A DNA stretch of 64,000 nucleotides from Natronospira proteinivora (GTDB lineage: Bacteria; Pseudomonadota; Gammaproteobacteria; Natronospirales; Natronospiraceae), in assembly GCF_024170465.1 (NCBI RefSeq), contig NZ_JALJYF010000002.1, positions 372,001-436,000 of the forward strand, written 5' to 3'. The notes under the pieces are model-generated. The model saw nothing but the letters and a program-made list of their open reading frames with translations. It searched no databases and was not told the DNA's origin. The position numbers were made by a program, and so were the translations under genes. This document shows, in pieces, positions 1-9,179 of the stretch (positions within the stretch are counted from its first letter, which is position 1; every line of letters begins with the position of its first letter).

Positions 1-606
1 CTCTATCTACTGGGCGAGAGCATGGGTGCGGCGGTGGCGATTCTTGCCCTCACCGGCGAACAGGCACCCGAGGTGGACGGCACGATTCTCATGGCACCAG
101 CGGTCTGGGCCCGTGAAACCCAGCCCTGGTATCAGCGTCTTGGCCTGTGGCTGGGGGTCCGCCTGACCCCGGGCATGAAGCTGGACAGTGAATGGGTGGC
201 GGTGGAACCCACAGACGATCCCACCTGGGCCGATTACTGGGATGAACATCCCCTGGTGATTCACCGCAGTCGAATGGATGCCCTGGACGGCATCTCCCAC
301 CTCATGAGCGATGCCCTGGCCGCCAGTGCCGAACTGCCGGGCCCGACCTTGCTGCTTTACGGGGGCAATGATGAAGTGGTCCCGCCCGAGGCCATCTGCA
401 ATATGCTCAAGACCCTGCCCGACCCCCAGAACCACCACTGGCGCTTTGCCTACTACCCCGAGGGATGGCACTTTCTCAGCCGTGACCGGCGGGCAAGGGA
501 AACCCTCATGGATATGCTGGAATGGCAACACTCACCGACTACGGCATTGCCTTCCGGCCGGGAACTGACCAAGTCAGCCGGCCTTGCCCTCTTATGCGAG
601 GACTGA
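1..606 (+). CDS. Alpha/beta hydrolase (lysophospholipase/monoacylglycerol lipase-like), 5' partial
   Basis: The reading frame is open from the first base, so the N-terminus lies outside the window. It opens with LYLLGESMG, a nucleophile elbow (G-E-S-M-G) whose Ser should be catalytic. An Asp in LLLYGGNDEVVPPEA and a His in YYPEGWHFLSRD sit at the spacing expected for the rest of the triad. The C-terminal 201 residues therefore cover most of an alpha/beta hydrolase core. The pattern fits the serine aminopeptidase S33/monoglyceride lipase group. The substrate cannot be read from sequence. The gene is convergent with the diguanylate cyclase that ends 2 bp downstream. Confidence 0.8.
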   Translation, partial: LYLLGESMGAAVAILALTGEQAPEVDGTILMAPAVWARETQPWYQRLGLWLGVRLTPGMKLDSEWVAVEPTDDPTWADYWDEHPLVIHRSRMDALDGISHLMSDALAASAELPGPTLLLYGGNDEVVPPEAICNMLKTLPDPQNHHWRFAYYPEGWHFLSRDRRARETLMDMLEWQHSPTTALPSGRELTKSAGLALLCED

Positions 607-607
607 T

Positions 608-2095
608 TCAACGCGGGGAATGGTCCACCAGGCGGTTACGCCCCTCGGCCTTGGCCTCATAAAGGGCCACATCCGCCTTGAGCAGGAAACGCATGGCCGA
701 TTCGTTGAGACGGGGAATGGCCGTGTAAACACCGATACTGACACTGAGCCCGGCCTCATTCCCGCCAAAACACATGCGGCTCGCTGCCACTTCCCGGCGG
801 AAATGGGCCAGCTGTGCCACAAAAGCCTCGGCATCGCTGCCTTCGGACAAAACCACAAACTCTTCCCCGCCATAGCGGGCCACGACCTCAGTGCCCCGCT
901 GCAGCATATGCTTCATGATCCTGGATAGCGCTTTCAGGCAATGATCACCAAATGCATGACCATACTGATCGTTCAGGCGCTTGAAATGATCCAGATCGAT
1001 CATGGCCACCGACAACCGCGTATTATTTCGTTTGGCCCGCGTCATGGCCTGGGCCAGGCAGTCATCAAAATGCAGGCGATTGAACAGCCCCGTGAGGGCA
1101 TCGGTACGATTGAGATGGGTCAGACGCTGATTGGTCGCTTCCAGGCCCCTGTTGAGAAGTCGAAGTCGATACCCCCAATACAGCAATAGCACAATACTCA
1201 AAGACACCAACACCAGCAGGGCCCACATCATCGACAAGCGCTGGGTATCCGCGGCCGCCACCCCGGATGTTTGACCATACCAGTGGTTGATGATTACCTG
1301 ACGCTCGGCTGCTGAAATGGAAGCGACCAGCGTCTGAAATATCGCCAACAACTCGGGTTTGTCTTGACGAACCGCCACTGAGAGCCGGGAATCCCCCTCC
1401 AGTCGGCCATTGATTTTCACCTGCCCGTTCCCCGACTCCCGTATGGCATAACGGATACTGGCCATATTACCCAACAAGCCGAAAAGCCGACCCTCGATCA
1501 CCCCCTCAATACCCTGCTCATAACTGTCCACTTCCACTAGATTGATATCCGGATAGCGCTGACGATAGATTTCCACAAAACTGAAATCCTTCATGATCCC
1601 CAGCGGTTGATGGGTCACCGCCGCAATGTCACGGACATAGGGGCCGTCGGATCGGGTTGCGAGAACGGAAGGGGTTTCCAGATAGGGTTCGCTAAACGTC
1701 AGATACTGCTCCCGCCCCGGCGTAGCCATGGCAAGGGGAAGAAAATCGCAGTCACCGTCCCGGGCTCTCTGCAAGGTTTCCGACCAGCTATCCGTGATAA
1801 GCAACTCCAGCTCCAATGCGCCCCGCTGCTCCATCAAGGCCAGAAAATCCGCCCCCATACCCACATACCGCCCTGCCTCATCAATCGCTTCGAAGGGAAG
1901 CCAATCGGGATCCACGCAAAAAGTCAGCGGCTCCCGCTCCATTAGATAGGCCTGCTGGGATACTTCCAGCACCCACATGGGCCGATCCAGCAGGGACACG
2001 GCCTCGCTACTTCCTATGTCGGCTGCCGCCCCGGCCCCGGGCAGGGCCAGGAGAAGCACCATCCCGATACGAGTGATCGACAAATCGGCATGCAT
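608..2095 (-). CDS. Diguanylate cyclase with periplasmic SBP_bac_3-like sensor
   Basis: A 495-residue membrane-bound signalling protein. A signal peptide (residues 1-24) precedes a family-3 solute-binding-like domain (about 50-275; CVDPDWLPFEA and FSEPYLETPSVLA are typical). A transmembrane helix follows at about 288-309 and a GGDEF domain at about 330-490. The catalytic motif is intact (GGEEF, 409-413), so it should make c-di-GMP from GTP in the cytoplasm in response to a periplasmic ligand, perhaps an amino acid. The inhibitory I-site position reads RGTE instead of RxxD, so product inhibition may be weak. The ATG at 2095 follows a strong AAAGGAGGG ribosome-binding site. Confidence 0.88.
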   Translation of the reverse strand: MHADLSITRIGMVLLLALPGAGAAADIGSSEAVSLLDRPMWVLEVSQQAYLMEREPLTFCVDPDWLPFEAIDEAGRYVGMGADFLALMEQRGALELELLITDSWSETLQRARDGDCDFLPLAMATPGREQYLTFSEPYLETPSVLATRSDGPYVRDIAAVTHQPLGIMKDFSFVEIYRQRYPDINLVEVDSYEQGIEGVIEGRLFGLLGNMASIRYAIRESGNGQVKINGRLEGDSRLSVAVRQDKPELLAIFQTLVASISAAERQVIINHWYGQTSGVAAADTQRLSMMWALLVLVSLSIVLLLYWGYRLRLLNRGLEATNQRLTHLNRTDALTGLFNRLHFDDCLAQAMTRAKRNNTRLSVAMIDLDHFKRLNDQYGHAFGDHCLKALSRIMKHMLQRGTEVVARYGGEEFVVLSEGSDAEAFVAQLAHFRREVAASRMCFGGNEAGLSVSIGVYTAIPRLNESAMRFLLKADVALYEAKAEGRNRLVDHSPR

Positions 2096-2235
2096 CCCCC
2101 CTCCTTTCCAGCTTCAACAGCCGTTTTTGTTTTTACATAGATCGAATATAGTTCGGTAGGGAAGCTCTCGCCACTCATTGACTTGCAAACCCCCGGCAAC
2201 ATAATGGTGGCCACCGTTCACTGGGGAGATTGTTT

Positions 2236-2826
2236 GTGGAGGAAGAAGAAAAGACCGGCCACCCACTCTATGGGGCCCTCCTGTTTCAGGCCGCCTTTAT
2301 TCCGGTGGCCCTGATCCTCGCCCTCTGGCTGGGACTGACCCCTTGGGCAGACCTCCATTTCGATCTTGCCACCATTGGCCTGACGCTGGCCGGCACTGCC
2401 CTGATGTTCCTGTTCTACATGGCCTTGCTACCCTTCGGCTTCCAGTGGGCCCGGCGCCTGGAAACCCAGGTGGCGGAGATGATGGCCACCCTGTTCCAGG
2501 GCAAGTCCCAGCATTGGGCCTTGTTGCTGGCGATTCTGGCGGGGGTGGGGGAAGAGCTGCTGTTTCGCGGGGTGATTCAGGCCGGTCTTGCGGAATGGCT
2601 GGGCTGGCAGGCTGGCCTGATTCTGTCTTCCCTGCTGTTCGGCCTGGCCCACTGCATCTCCCGGGCCTATTTCATCATTGCCTGTCTGATGGGCTTTTAC
2701 ATGGGCCTGATTTATCTCTGGTCCGGTAACCTGCTACTGGTCATCCTCATCCATGCCTTGTACGACTGGCTCGCCTTCCAGTACTACCTGCGACGCTTAC
2801 CCAGCACCACCACCCCTCAAGATTGA
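2236..2826 (+). CDS. CPBP family intramembrane glutamic endopeptidase
   Basis: A polytopic membrane protein of about 196 residues with the CPBP (CAAX protease and bacteriocin-processing) signature. The EExxxR motif is in GVGEELLFRGVIQ, a second conserved His is in LLFGLAHCI, and a third motif, HALYD, lies near the C-terminus. These residues form the intramembrane active site in the family; the substrate is unknown. A TTG at 2230 also opens the frame, but GGGGAG at 2223-2228 is correctly spaced for the GTG at 2236, so that start is preferred. It stands alone and is divergent from the diguanylate cyclase. Confidence 0.85.
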   Translation: MEEEEKTGHPLYGALLFQAAFIPVALILALWLGLTPWADLHFDLATIGLTLAGTALMFLFYMALLPFGFQWARRLETQVAEMMATLFQGKSQHWALLLAILAGVGEELLFRGVIQAGLAEWLGWQAGLILSSLLFGLAHCISRAYFIIACLMGFYMGLIYLWSGNLLLVILIHALYDWLAFQYYLRRLPSTTTPQD

Positions 2827-2870
2827 AAAGAATTTGGCACGATTCAAAACAAGCCATCTCTCAAAACAAG

Positions 2871-2895
2871 CTACCTGGGCAATCCGAACGAAGCC
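2871..2895. repeat. Fragment of the outer end of the 520-bp inverted-repeat element
   Basis: CTACCTGGGCAATCCGAACG followed by AAGCC closely matches the sequence leading into the element at 39230-39253, and a weaker match precedes the element at 25992. No other part of the element is present here. Confidence 0.45.
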
Positions 2896-2945
2896 GATAT
2901 AGGAATATAAATTGTCGATTTGATGGATAACTGATCGACTGAAAA

Positions 2946-2979
2946 CAAAAAAAGCCCGCCTTGAAAACAAGGACGGGCT
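2946..2979 (-). terminator. Rho-independent terminator of the 12.7-3.0 kb operon
   Basis: Read on the minus strand, a stem AGCCCGTCCTTG/CAAGGCGGGCT (one bulge, TTTT loop) is followed by a run of seven T. It lies 27 bp beyond the lipoprotein stop codon. Confidence 0.85.
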
Positions 2980-3005
2980 CATTGATACGTCTATAATCTG
3001 AACTG

Positions 3006-3497
3006 CTATTCGGCCAGGTAAGCACGCACTGTTTCATCCTCCAAAGCCTCGATCACAGCCAGAGCGATAGTGCCATTAAGGACCCGGTAAATCACTCCCG
3101 GACTGCCATTGCGCCGCTCGAAACTCACCTGTTCCCCGTTACCCAACTCCAGCTCCACACTAACCCGCCCTTCCATATAGGCAATACGGTTAGCCAGGTT
3201 CATATCGGTAACACGGACCATGATGTGCTTGTCAGCACCACCATCCCCATTATGATGACGATCGATCTCCTGGCCCATCTGCTCAGCGAATTGCTCACTG
3301 ATCTGCTGTAGATCGGCATCCAGATTGGTAATGCGAATGGGATGGGGTTCATCATAAGCGGAACGGACACTGACCTCCCCATTCACCTGAAAACTCGATA
3401 CCCGGTCTTCATTGAGCGGATATTCATCGGCCACATAGGTACCCCCACAGGCCTGCAGCAGAAAAGCAGCAAACACCACGAAACTGAGTTTTTTCAT
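3006..3497 (-). CDS. Hypothetical lipoprotein
   Basis: A 163-residue protein with a lipoprotein signal peptide and lipobox LLQAC (Cys17), so it should be lipid-anchored to the outer or inner membrane. The mature part alternates short beta-rich stretches and ends with IEALEDETVRAYLAE. I do not recognise a family. It is the last gene of a probable operon: 43 bp after the HExxH/propeller/barrel gene and just before a strong terminator. The start ATG has a GGGAGA site. A part in envelope assembly or in anchoring the upstream protein is possible but unproven. Confidence 0.75.
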   Translation of the reverse strand: MKKLSFVVFAAFLLQACGGTYVADEYPLNEDRVSSFQVNGEVSVRSAYDEPHPIRITNLDADLQQISEQFAEQMGQEIDRHHNGDGGADKHIMVRVTDMNLANRIAYMEGRVSVELELGNGEQVSFERRNGSPGVIYRVLNGTIALAVIEALEDETVRAYLAE

Positions 3498-3540
3498 TTT
3501 TTATCTCCCTTGGATTGATTTAACTGCCAACAGGCAGGCA

Positions 3541-6435
3541 TTACCAGTCATAACGAAGATTGAGCCAGGCCCGTCGATGGCCTTCCCGCCCTTCACCGTG
3601 TACTTGTCCGAAACCCAGACCCAGCGCAATCCCCCTCACCTCCGGCAAGGCTAGAATCCCCGGAACCTGGATCGCGGACACTTCAAAACCGCTTACCTTC
3701 AACCATTCACCTTCACCGGCATTGCTCATACCCATTCGATGGCGACGGTGGAATAGCCGCGCGTTACCGGGACCCGACAGGCTCAACGCCTGTTTTTCAT
3801 AAACCTGCCCCTGCAAAAGCCCGGCGGCAATCGCCGGCTCGTAGAGGGTAAGAGGCTGGGTCTTTTGATTATTCACCGTCCCCATCTGCCCCCCCAGCGT
3901 GAGGGAGGCCATACCCGGGGCGGTCTTGCCCAGCTCAGCCTGATGCCAGCTTGCCTGGAGTCGTGTATTGCGAAAGCCGCCCCCCAGGTTCAATGACCAG
4001 TCATCTCGTTCCCAGGATTGATCATCACTGTCACCGCGCCATGTCTGCAGCTGAACGCCCCCCTGCAATCGCCAATCGCCACGACGCCAATGCCCCTGAA
4101 AGGCAATGCCCAGATCCAGCCAGTCCTGGTCCAGGGTCTGACCCGCCTGGCGTAAACGGGCATGGTTCAAGCCGCCCTGGATACGCCAGTGAGACAAGCC
4201 CATTTGCTGGCGATAGGCCGTCCCCAGGCGCAGGCCACGCTGCTCCTGATCAACAAAGGTCTCCCGCAGGGCATGGGGCATATCCGATTGTTCCCCCAGG
4301 GCGGTATCCAGACGAAACAGGCTCATATTCAGGCTGGCGGGCCAACCATGCCAGCCCACCGAGGCCACTTCCCCGTCCAGACTGCCGCGACTGGAACGGC
4401 TGGCCGCCAGCATCCAGTCCAGGCGACCCACCGGATCGCCCCCACGAATACCGAGATCCAGACTGCGATCCGCACGGTGCCAGCGAAAACCCAACAGGCT
4501 GCTGGCAAACTGTGGCCCCGCGCCATAAGGCCGACTTTCCACCGAGGCCCGCTGGTCGATATCCATCCCCTTCAGGGAAGCCAGCTTGTCCTCTCCCAGG
4601 ACGGCCGGCTTGGCAAGTGGGACAGGCTCCAACTCATCGAGCTTCATCACCCGCATGCCGCTACGACCATGGCTGAGGTACAGCAGGCCGGCCTGGTCTG
4701 GAATGGCCTCGGGCTGGAATGCGATATGGGGCGATTGTGTCAGTTGAAAGTGGGTGCCGGCGGCTCGGTCCAGCATGTAGAGATCCAGATGCCCATTCCG
4801 GCTTCGGGTGAAGAATAACCGCTCCCCATCCGCCGACCAGTTGGGATGGGAAAGAAAATCCTCACCCCGGGAATCCATCAAAACCTGCTCGTGACCATCT
4901 GACAAGCGCCGTTCCACCAGCTGCCAACGGCCGGCTTCATGGCGCATATAAGCCAAGTACTCACCGTCCGGATGGAAACGGGGGTAATCGTGAATCACAT
5001 CCAGGCGGGGCTCCGTTATTGCCTCAATAGTCCCATCGTCCAGATCCACCCGGACCAGCTGGGACTGTCCATGAACCTGGCGAACCGCCACTGCCCAATC
5101 CCCCTCCGGCGAGGGATCCGCACGATGCAGGCTGGCATGGCGGCTGATGCGACTGACTTGGCCGGATTCGTAATTCCAGCGGAACAGATCGGACCGCTGC
5201 TGACCCCGGGCATCCACGGTGGACTGGGCAAACAACAGTTCGGATTGTCCGGGTATCCAGCGGGGATGGCGGATATCCCGCGCCTGGGGGGCCGGCAAAC
5301 GATACGACGGTGAGCGCGGAAGACTGTCGGGCTCCACGGCTTTCACATCGTCCGGGTCCCGCTCCAATAATTGCGCCTGCTGTTCATGCCAGCGTTCAAA
5401 ACGCGCCTCATTGTCATTCAGGGTCAGAATCTTGAGTTCACTAGCCTGCCGAGGCTGGCGCTTGACCAGCGCCAGGTATTCCCCGTCCGGCGAAACCGCC
5501 AGATCCCCGGTGTTGCCCGAATAGTCCTGCCAAAGCCGGCCCCAACGCTGATTGTCCGCCAGGGTCTCTTCCCGCACCAGAGCCGCATGGGTCAGCTCTG
5601 CGGTAAAACGGGCATAGAGATCGGCCGGACTGTCTCCGAAGACCCCCTTGAAGGCCTCGGAAAATGAGCGACGTTCCCGGGCCGTGGCCCGGGCCCAGAC
5701 GTCCTGAAAGGCCTCGGGACCCTCTCTTTCCTCCAGCCAGTCAAAATAGGCCGAGCCCACCAGATAGGCCATGGTCCGGGCCATCCAGTCATCACCGTCC
5801 GGGCGGCTGACCGCCCCATAGGAGGGCAGCCGTCCCTCCAGGGCCCACTGGCGAATCAGGGCATCACGGAAATCACTGTTGGGCCGACCCCGGCCGGTGA
5901 GTTTGCCTTCCACCCAGGTGGCATAACCCTCGATCATCCACATGGGCTCCTGGGCCAGGGGGCCCAGGCCCAGGGGCAACCAGAGGCGACGCCAACCCGG
6001 GCCCACCAGGCCCCGGGGCGGCCGAGCCAGATGAGCCAGATGGGCCTGTTCATGAATGAACAGTAATTGATCCCAGTGGGCGAAGTTGCCGATCACCGAA
6101 TCGGACTGAGGGGGCGTGGTGAACAGCACCATACGGCTCTTGCCGATGATGGGCAGGGCCATTCCATTGGGCTGATTGAAAGGGTCCACCACCAGCACAT
6201 CGATGCGCCCTTCCGGTTCATAGCCCACCAGTTCATGGACTTCATCCGCCAGGACTTCACTGCCCTGAACGATCCCCCGGGCCCAGGGTTCCGCTTCCAC
6301 CGGGACATGGAATCGAAAACGTTCCGTTTCCAGAGTTCGCCATTCTTCCGAGGGGTGAGCCGCCACCGCAGTGGACACGGCAACCATCAATGAACAACCA
6401 AGCCATGCCGCCATTCCCATCCTTGCCAGGCTCAC
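3541..6435 (-). CDS. Secreted HExxH metallopeptidase / TolB-like propeller / C-terminal beta-barrel protein
   Basis: A 964-residue exported protein (signal peptide 1-26). An N-terminal gluzincin-type domain has HEQAH (128-132) and a downstream Glu in MWMIEGYATW (Glu169), the likely zinc ligands. The middle (about 290-620) carries repeated SPDGEYLA-type blades of a TolB/WD40-like propeller. The last 300 residues are rich in alternating aromatic strands and end in WLNLRYDW, as in outer-membrane beta-barrels. It probably degrades or processes proteins at the outer membrane; this is inferred from architecture. The GTG start overlaps the hydrolase stop (GTGA) behind an AGGAG site. A paralogue lies at 23035-25869. 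Confidence 0.75.
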   Translation of the reverse strand: MSLARMGMAAWLGCSLMVAVSTAVAAHPSEEWRTLETERFRFHVPVEAEPWARGIVQGSEVLADEVHELVGYEPEGRIDVLVVDPFNQPNGMALPIIGKSRMVLFTTPPQSDSVIGNFAHWDQLLFIHEQAHLAHLARPPRGLVGPGWRRLWLPLGLGPLAQEPMWMIEGYATWVEGKLTGRGRPNSDFRDALIRQWALEGRLPSYGAVSRPDGDDWMARTMAYLVGSAYFDWLEEREGPEAFQDVWARATARERRSFSEAFKGVFGDSPADLYARFTAELTHAALVREETLADNQRWGRLWQDYSGNTGDLAVSPDGEYLALVKRQPRQASELKILTLNDNEARFERWHEQQAQLLERDPDDVKAVEPDSLPRSPSYRLPAPQARDIRHPRWIPGQSELLFAQSTVDARGQQRSDLFRWNYESGQVSRISRHASLHRADPSPEGDWAVAVRQVHGQSQLVRVDLDDGTIEAITEPRLDVIHDYPRFHPDGEYLAYMRHEAGRWQLVERRLSDGHEQVLMDSRGEDFLSHPNWSADGERLFFTRSRNGHLDLYMLDRAAGTHFQLTQSPHIAFQPEAIPDQAGLLYLSHGRSGMRVMKLDELEPVPLAKPAVLGEDKLASLKGMDIDQRASVESRPYGAGPQFASSLLGFRWHRADRSLDLGIRGGDPVGRLDWMLAASRSSRGSLDGEVASVGWHGWPASLNMSLFRLDTALGEQSDMPHALRETFVDQEQRGLRLGTAYRQQMGLSHWRIQGGLNHARLRQAGQTLDQDWLDLGIAFQGHWRRGDWRLQGGVQLQTWRGDSDDQSWERDDWSLNLGGGFRNTRLQASWHQAELGKTAPGMASLTLGGQMGTVNNQKTQPLTLYEPAIAAGLLQGQVYEKQALSLSGPGNARLFHRRHRMGMSNAGEGEWLKVSGFEVSAIQVPGILALPEVRGIALGLGFGQVHGEGREGHRRAWLNLRYDW

Positions 6436-7805
6436 ATTGTTTCTCCTTTTTCCAGGCCAATAACCCGATGCAGATATCCCGCTTCCCCGGGCTTCTGGAA
6501 AGCGGAAACGGAAAACACGATCTCGCTGGCCGATGGTTCCGGGTTGCTCACCAGGATGTCCTGGGCCTGGAGGCGCACCCCGGCCAGGTCCAGGGAACTG
6601 CGCCCGGTATCGATCACCGGCTCGCCCTGAAGCCGACCGGCCGTGACACTGACACGGCTGTTTCGGGCAAGCACTGCAGGCTCGTCCTCCGATTCCCTGA
6701 CAATGGCGGAGGCGTGAATTTTCACCCGGGAATCGCGAATCTCCAATGAGCGAGCGGAGACCCGATCCAGCACCACCGAATCACAGTCTTCAATCACCAC
6801 ATGGCGATAGGCCCCGCTCAATCGCCAGCCCGACTCACCCTGACACACCGCATCCCGGCGACCCGCCCCCACTGGTGGCCGCACTGCTTCGCCATGGCGG
6901 ATCGGACGGTCCAGGGCCTCGATCAGGCTGCGATTGAAACGCTGCGGGGTTTCCCGCATGGGCATATGGCCGGCATCATCAAAGACCGTGAGACTACCCT
7001 GGGGCAGACGGGCCGCCAGCAATTGCCCCGTTCGCAGGGGGGCAGTGGCATCATCCACGCCCCAATAGACGGCAGTGGGCGCGCTTACCTGATCCAGGGT
7101 TTCACTGAAATCCGTGCTCACCAATGCCAGGGCCGCTATGCGCTCCGGATCCCCTCTCAATATCAGTCGCCTGAGCAACTGACTGCCCAATACCCGCTCC
7201 CCTCCCGGGGCCCGACGGACGAATTTGCGAATGGCCTTACCCAGTACCGGGTGAACGGTATCCGCCCGCTCTCCATCATAAGGCCCGCCCCCGGCCAGGA
7301 ATTCGGTATAACTGGCCTGATGGAGAATACCCGCCACACTTACCAAATGCAGACGATGGACCTGCTCTGGATAGCGAGCCGCATAGCGGAGTGCAACTGC
7401 ACCGCCCAGGGAGTGACCGATCAGAATCACCGGCTCATCGGTGAATTCCTCAATTACATGCTGAAGCACTTCGGCGTAGGCATCCTGGCTGTACAGGCGA
7501 TTGCCCCCCGCCGAATCACCGAAGCCCGGCAGATCCATGGCCAGCAGAAAATAGTCATCCCTCAACGGCGGTACCAGGGCATTCCATGCTGTGACGGAAT
7601 CACCGCCAATACCATGAACCAGGACCACGGGATGCCCACCTTCCTTGCCACCGTGATACACGGTGACATGCTCACCCAGAACCGGATCAGGCAGACGGGT
7701 TTTCTCGAGACCAGGCAAGGCATGCACCGGCACAACCATGAGCAGCAGCAAGAGGAACAGACCCCGACTCAGCCATCCACAAGCCCGCTTTCTATCAGCC
7801 CGCAT
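6432..7805 (-). CDS. Exported alpha/beta hydrolase with C-terminal beta-helix-like extension
   Basis: A 457-residue protein with a signal peptide (about 1-29). The hydrolase core spans about 45-305: VLVHGIGGDS (oxyanion region), GHSLGG with Ser132, Asp in YWGVDDATAP and His in DDAGHMPMRE. After it comes an unusual tail of about 150 residues (CDSVVLDRVSARSLEIRDSR and following) with short repeated strands resembling a small right-handed parallel beta-helix. Hydrolase alone is a safe call; substrate and the role of the tail are unknown. It overlaps the next gene by 4 bp, so translation is probably coupled. Confidence 0.8.
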   Translation of the reverse strand: MRADRKRACGWLSRGLFLLLLLMVVPVHALPGLEKTRLPDPVLGEHVTVYHGGKEGGHPVVLVHGIGGDSVTAWNALVPPLRDDYFLLAMDLPGFGDSAGGNRLYSQDAYAEVLQHVIEEFTDEPVILIGHSLGGAVALRYAARYPEQVHRLHLVSVAGILHQASYTEFLAGGGPYDGERADTVHPVLGKAIRKFVRRAPGGERVLGSQLLRRLILRGDPERIAALALVSTDFSETLDQVSAPTAVYWGVDDATAPLRTGQLLAARLPQGSLTVFDDAGHMPMRETPQRFNRSLIEALDRPIRHGEAVRPPVGAGRRDAVCQGESGWRLSGAYRHVVIEDCDSVVLDRVSARSLEIRDSRVKIHASAIVRESEDEPAVLARNSRVSVTAGRLQGEPVIDTGRSSLDLAGVRLQAQDILVSNPEPSASEIVFSVSAFQKPGEAGYLHRVIGLEKGETM

Positions 7806-7823
7806 GCCGCTTCCCTTATTTAG

Positions 7824-9179
7824 CTAGAAGGTATAGGAACTGGAAAGAAAGATGGTGATGTTCTCGGCCACCATTGTCTGGGGCTCGTTGCCGGCAGGCA
7901 GTACCTGCCCCTCGCCGCGTCCCCGGGAATAGCTGAAACCAAGATCCAGGGAAGAGTTGCGGGTGAAACGGGCCAGGCTGGCCGAAATACCGTAGAGATT
8001 GACATGATCATGGGCCACCACGTCCGAGGATGTATTGGCCCGATTGGTGAAAACCCCGCTTCGCACTGCCCATTGATTATTCAGGTAGTACTCGCTACCC
8101 AATGCGATATTCCAGGTGCCTTCCACATCCCGCCCATCCACACCCCGGACCACATCAGTATGGGCAGTGTGATAACTGATATCGGCAGACAGCAGAAAGC
8201 GGGGGCTGTGGAACCAAGCCGCGCCCAGGCGAATCTCCACCGGGTGATCCCGCCGAATATCATCACTGAGTTCCACATAATCGATATCCCCTTCCGGGCA
8301 AAGAGCGCTGTCCGATATCGAAGAACCATGGCAGGTGAAGAAAAGGTAATTCTCCGCGCTCGCCACATTGGCCTGTCGAATACTGGCACCCAGAGCCAGC
8401 CGATCATCAGGCTCCCACATGATGCCAATCACTGGCTTGATGCCCCACTCGTCGTTCTGGGTTTGCACGTATCGCCATTCGATATCTGAATCACCCGCCC
8501 CTGGGCCACTGCCAGCATCCAGCACAATCAACTGATTGTTGATCTCTTCCTGCTCCCGAAAGTGGAAATACAGACTGACCCCCACCGACAACTGGTCATT
8601 CACTTGCCAGGCATAGGAGGGGCCCAGCTTGTAGACCGATTGATTGTCATTGAGATTAATGGTGAAGCGTTCACGATTCTCCACATCCAGAAAGGTCTGG
8701 TCCTGATCCTCCTGGATGGAGTCGGTCACCACATAGGAAAAACCCAGCACCCCCGGGCCCACCGGCTGAGTAATACCGAAGAAGTTGGGAATGAGCGTGC
8801 CGGACTCCCGGTTCCAGTCACGTCCATCGCCCAGCACGTCTTCGTAAGTCACCCGGGTCCGGTGCCAGGCATTGACGCTGCCGGACAGATTCAACTCGCT
8901 GGCATGCACGATCCCCGCCGGATTGTGATACAAGCCCGAGGGATCGTCGGAGATGGCCGTGTAGGCGCCTCCCATGGCAGAGGCCCGGGTGCCGATAAGA
9001 ATATCCCGGTAATGGTATTCATCCGCCACGGCCGCGCCGGCCAGGGAGGTGGCCGCCAGCAATATAAGCGGCCGGGCCAGGCCCCGCCACTTGTTGCGAT
9101 GGTTGATGGGCCCCTGCCGGACGGCCTCAGGGCACATGGCGCTGGAATCGTGCTGCTCGACGTTGCCGGTCTGCTTCAC
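7824..9179 (-). CDS. Outer-membrane transport protein, OMPP1/FadL-like
   Basis: A 451-residue predicted outer-membrane beta-barrel. The mature N-terminus (ASAMGGAYTAISDDPSGLYH, then NPAG) is the hallmark hatch region of the FadL/TodX family, which passes hydrophobic molecules across the outer membrane. The protein ends in a strand with terminal Phe (SSSYTF). The GTG at 9179 follows GAGGAGG inside the upstream M48 gene, giving a 53-bp overlap but a signal peptide with a long n-region of about 35 residues. A later ATG at 9137 is possible but has no clear ribosome-binding site. Operon context suggests the cargo relates to the adjacent hydrolase. Confidence 0.8.
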   Translation of the reverse strand: MKQTGNVEQHDSSAMCPEAVRQGPINHRNKWRGLARPLILLAATSLAGAAVADEYHYRDILIGTRASAMGGAYTAISDDPSGLYHNPAGIVHASELNLSGSVNAWHRTRVTYEDVLGDGRDWNRESGTLIPNFFGITQPVGPGVLGFSYVVTDSIQEDQDQTFLDVENRERFTINLNDNQSVYKLGPSYAWQVNDQLSVGVSLYFHFREQEEINNQLIVLDAGSGPGAGDSDIEWRYVQTQNDEWGIKPVIGIMWEPDDRLALGASIRQANVASAENYLFFTCHGSSISDSALCPEGDIDYVELSDDIRRDHPVEIRLGAAWFHSPRFLLSADISYHTAHTDVVRGVDGRDVEGTWNIALGSEYYLNNQWAVRSGVFTNRANTSSDVVAHDHVNLYGISASLARFTRNSSLDLGFSYSRGRGEGQVLPAGNEPQTMVAENITIFLSSSYTF

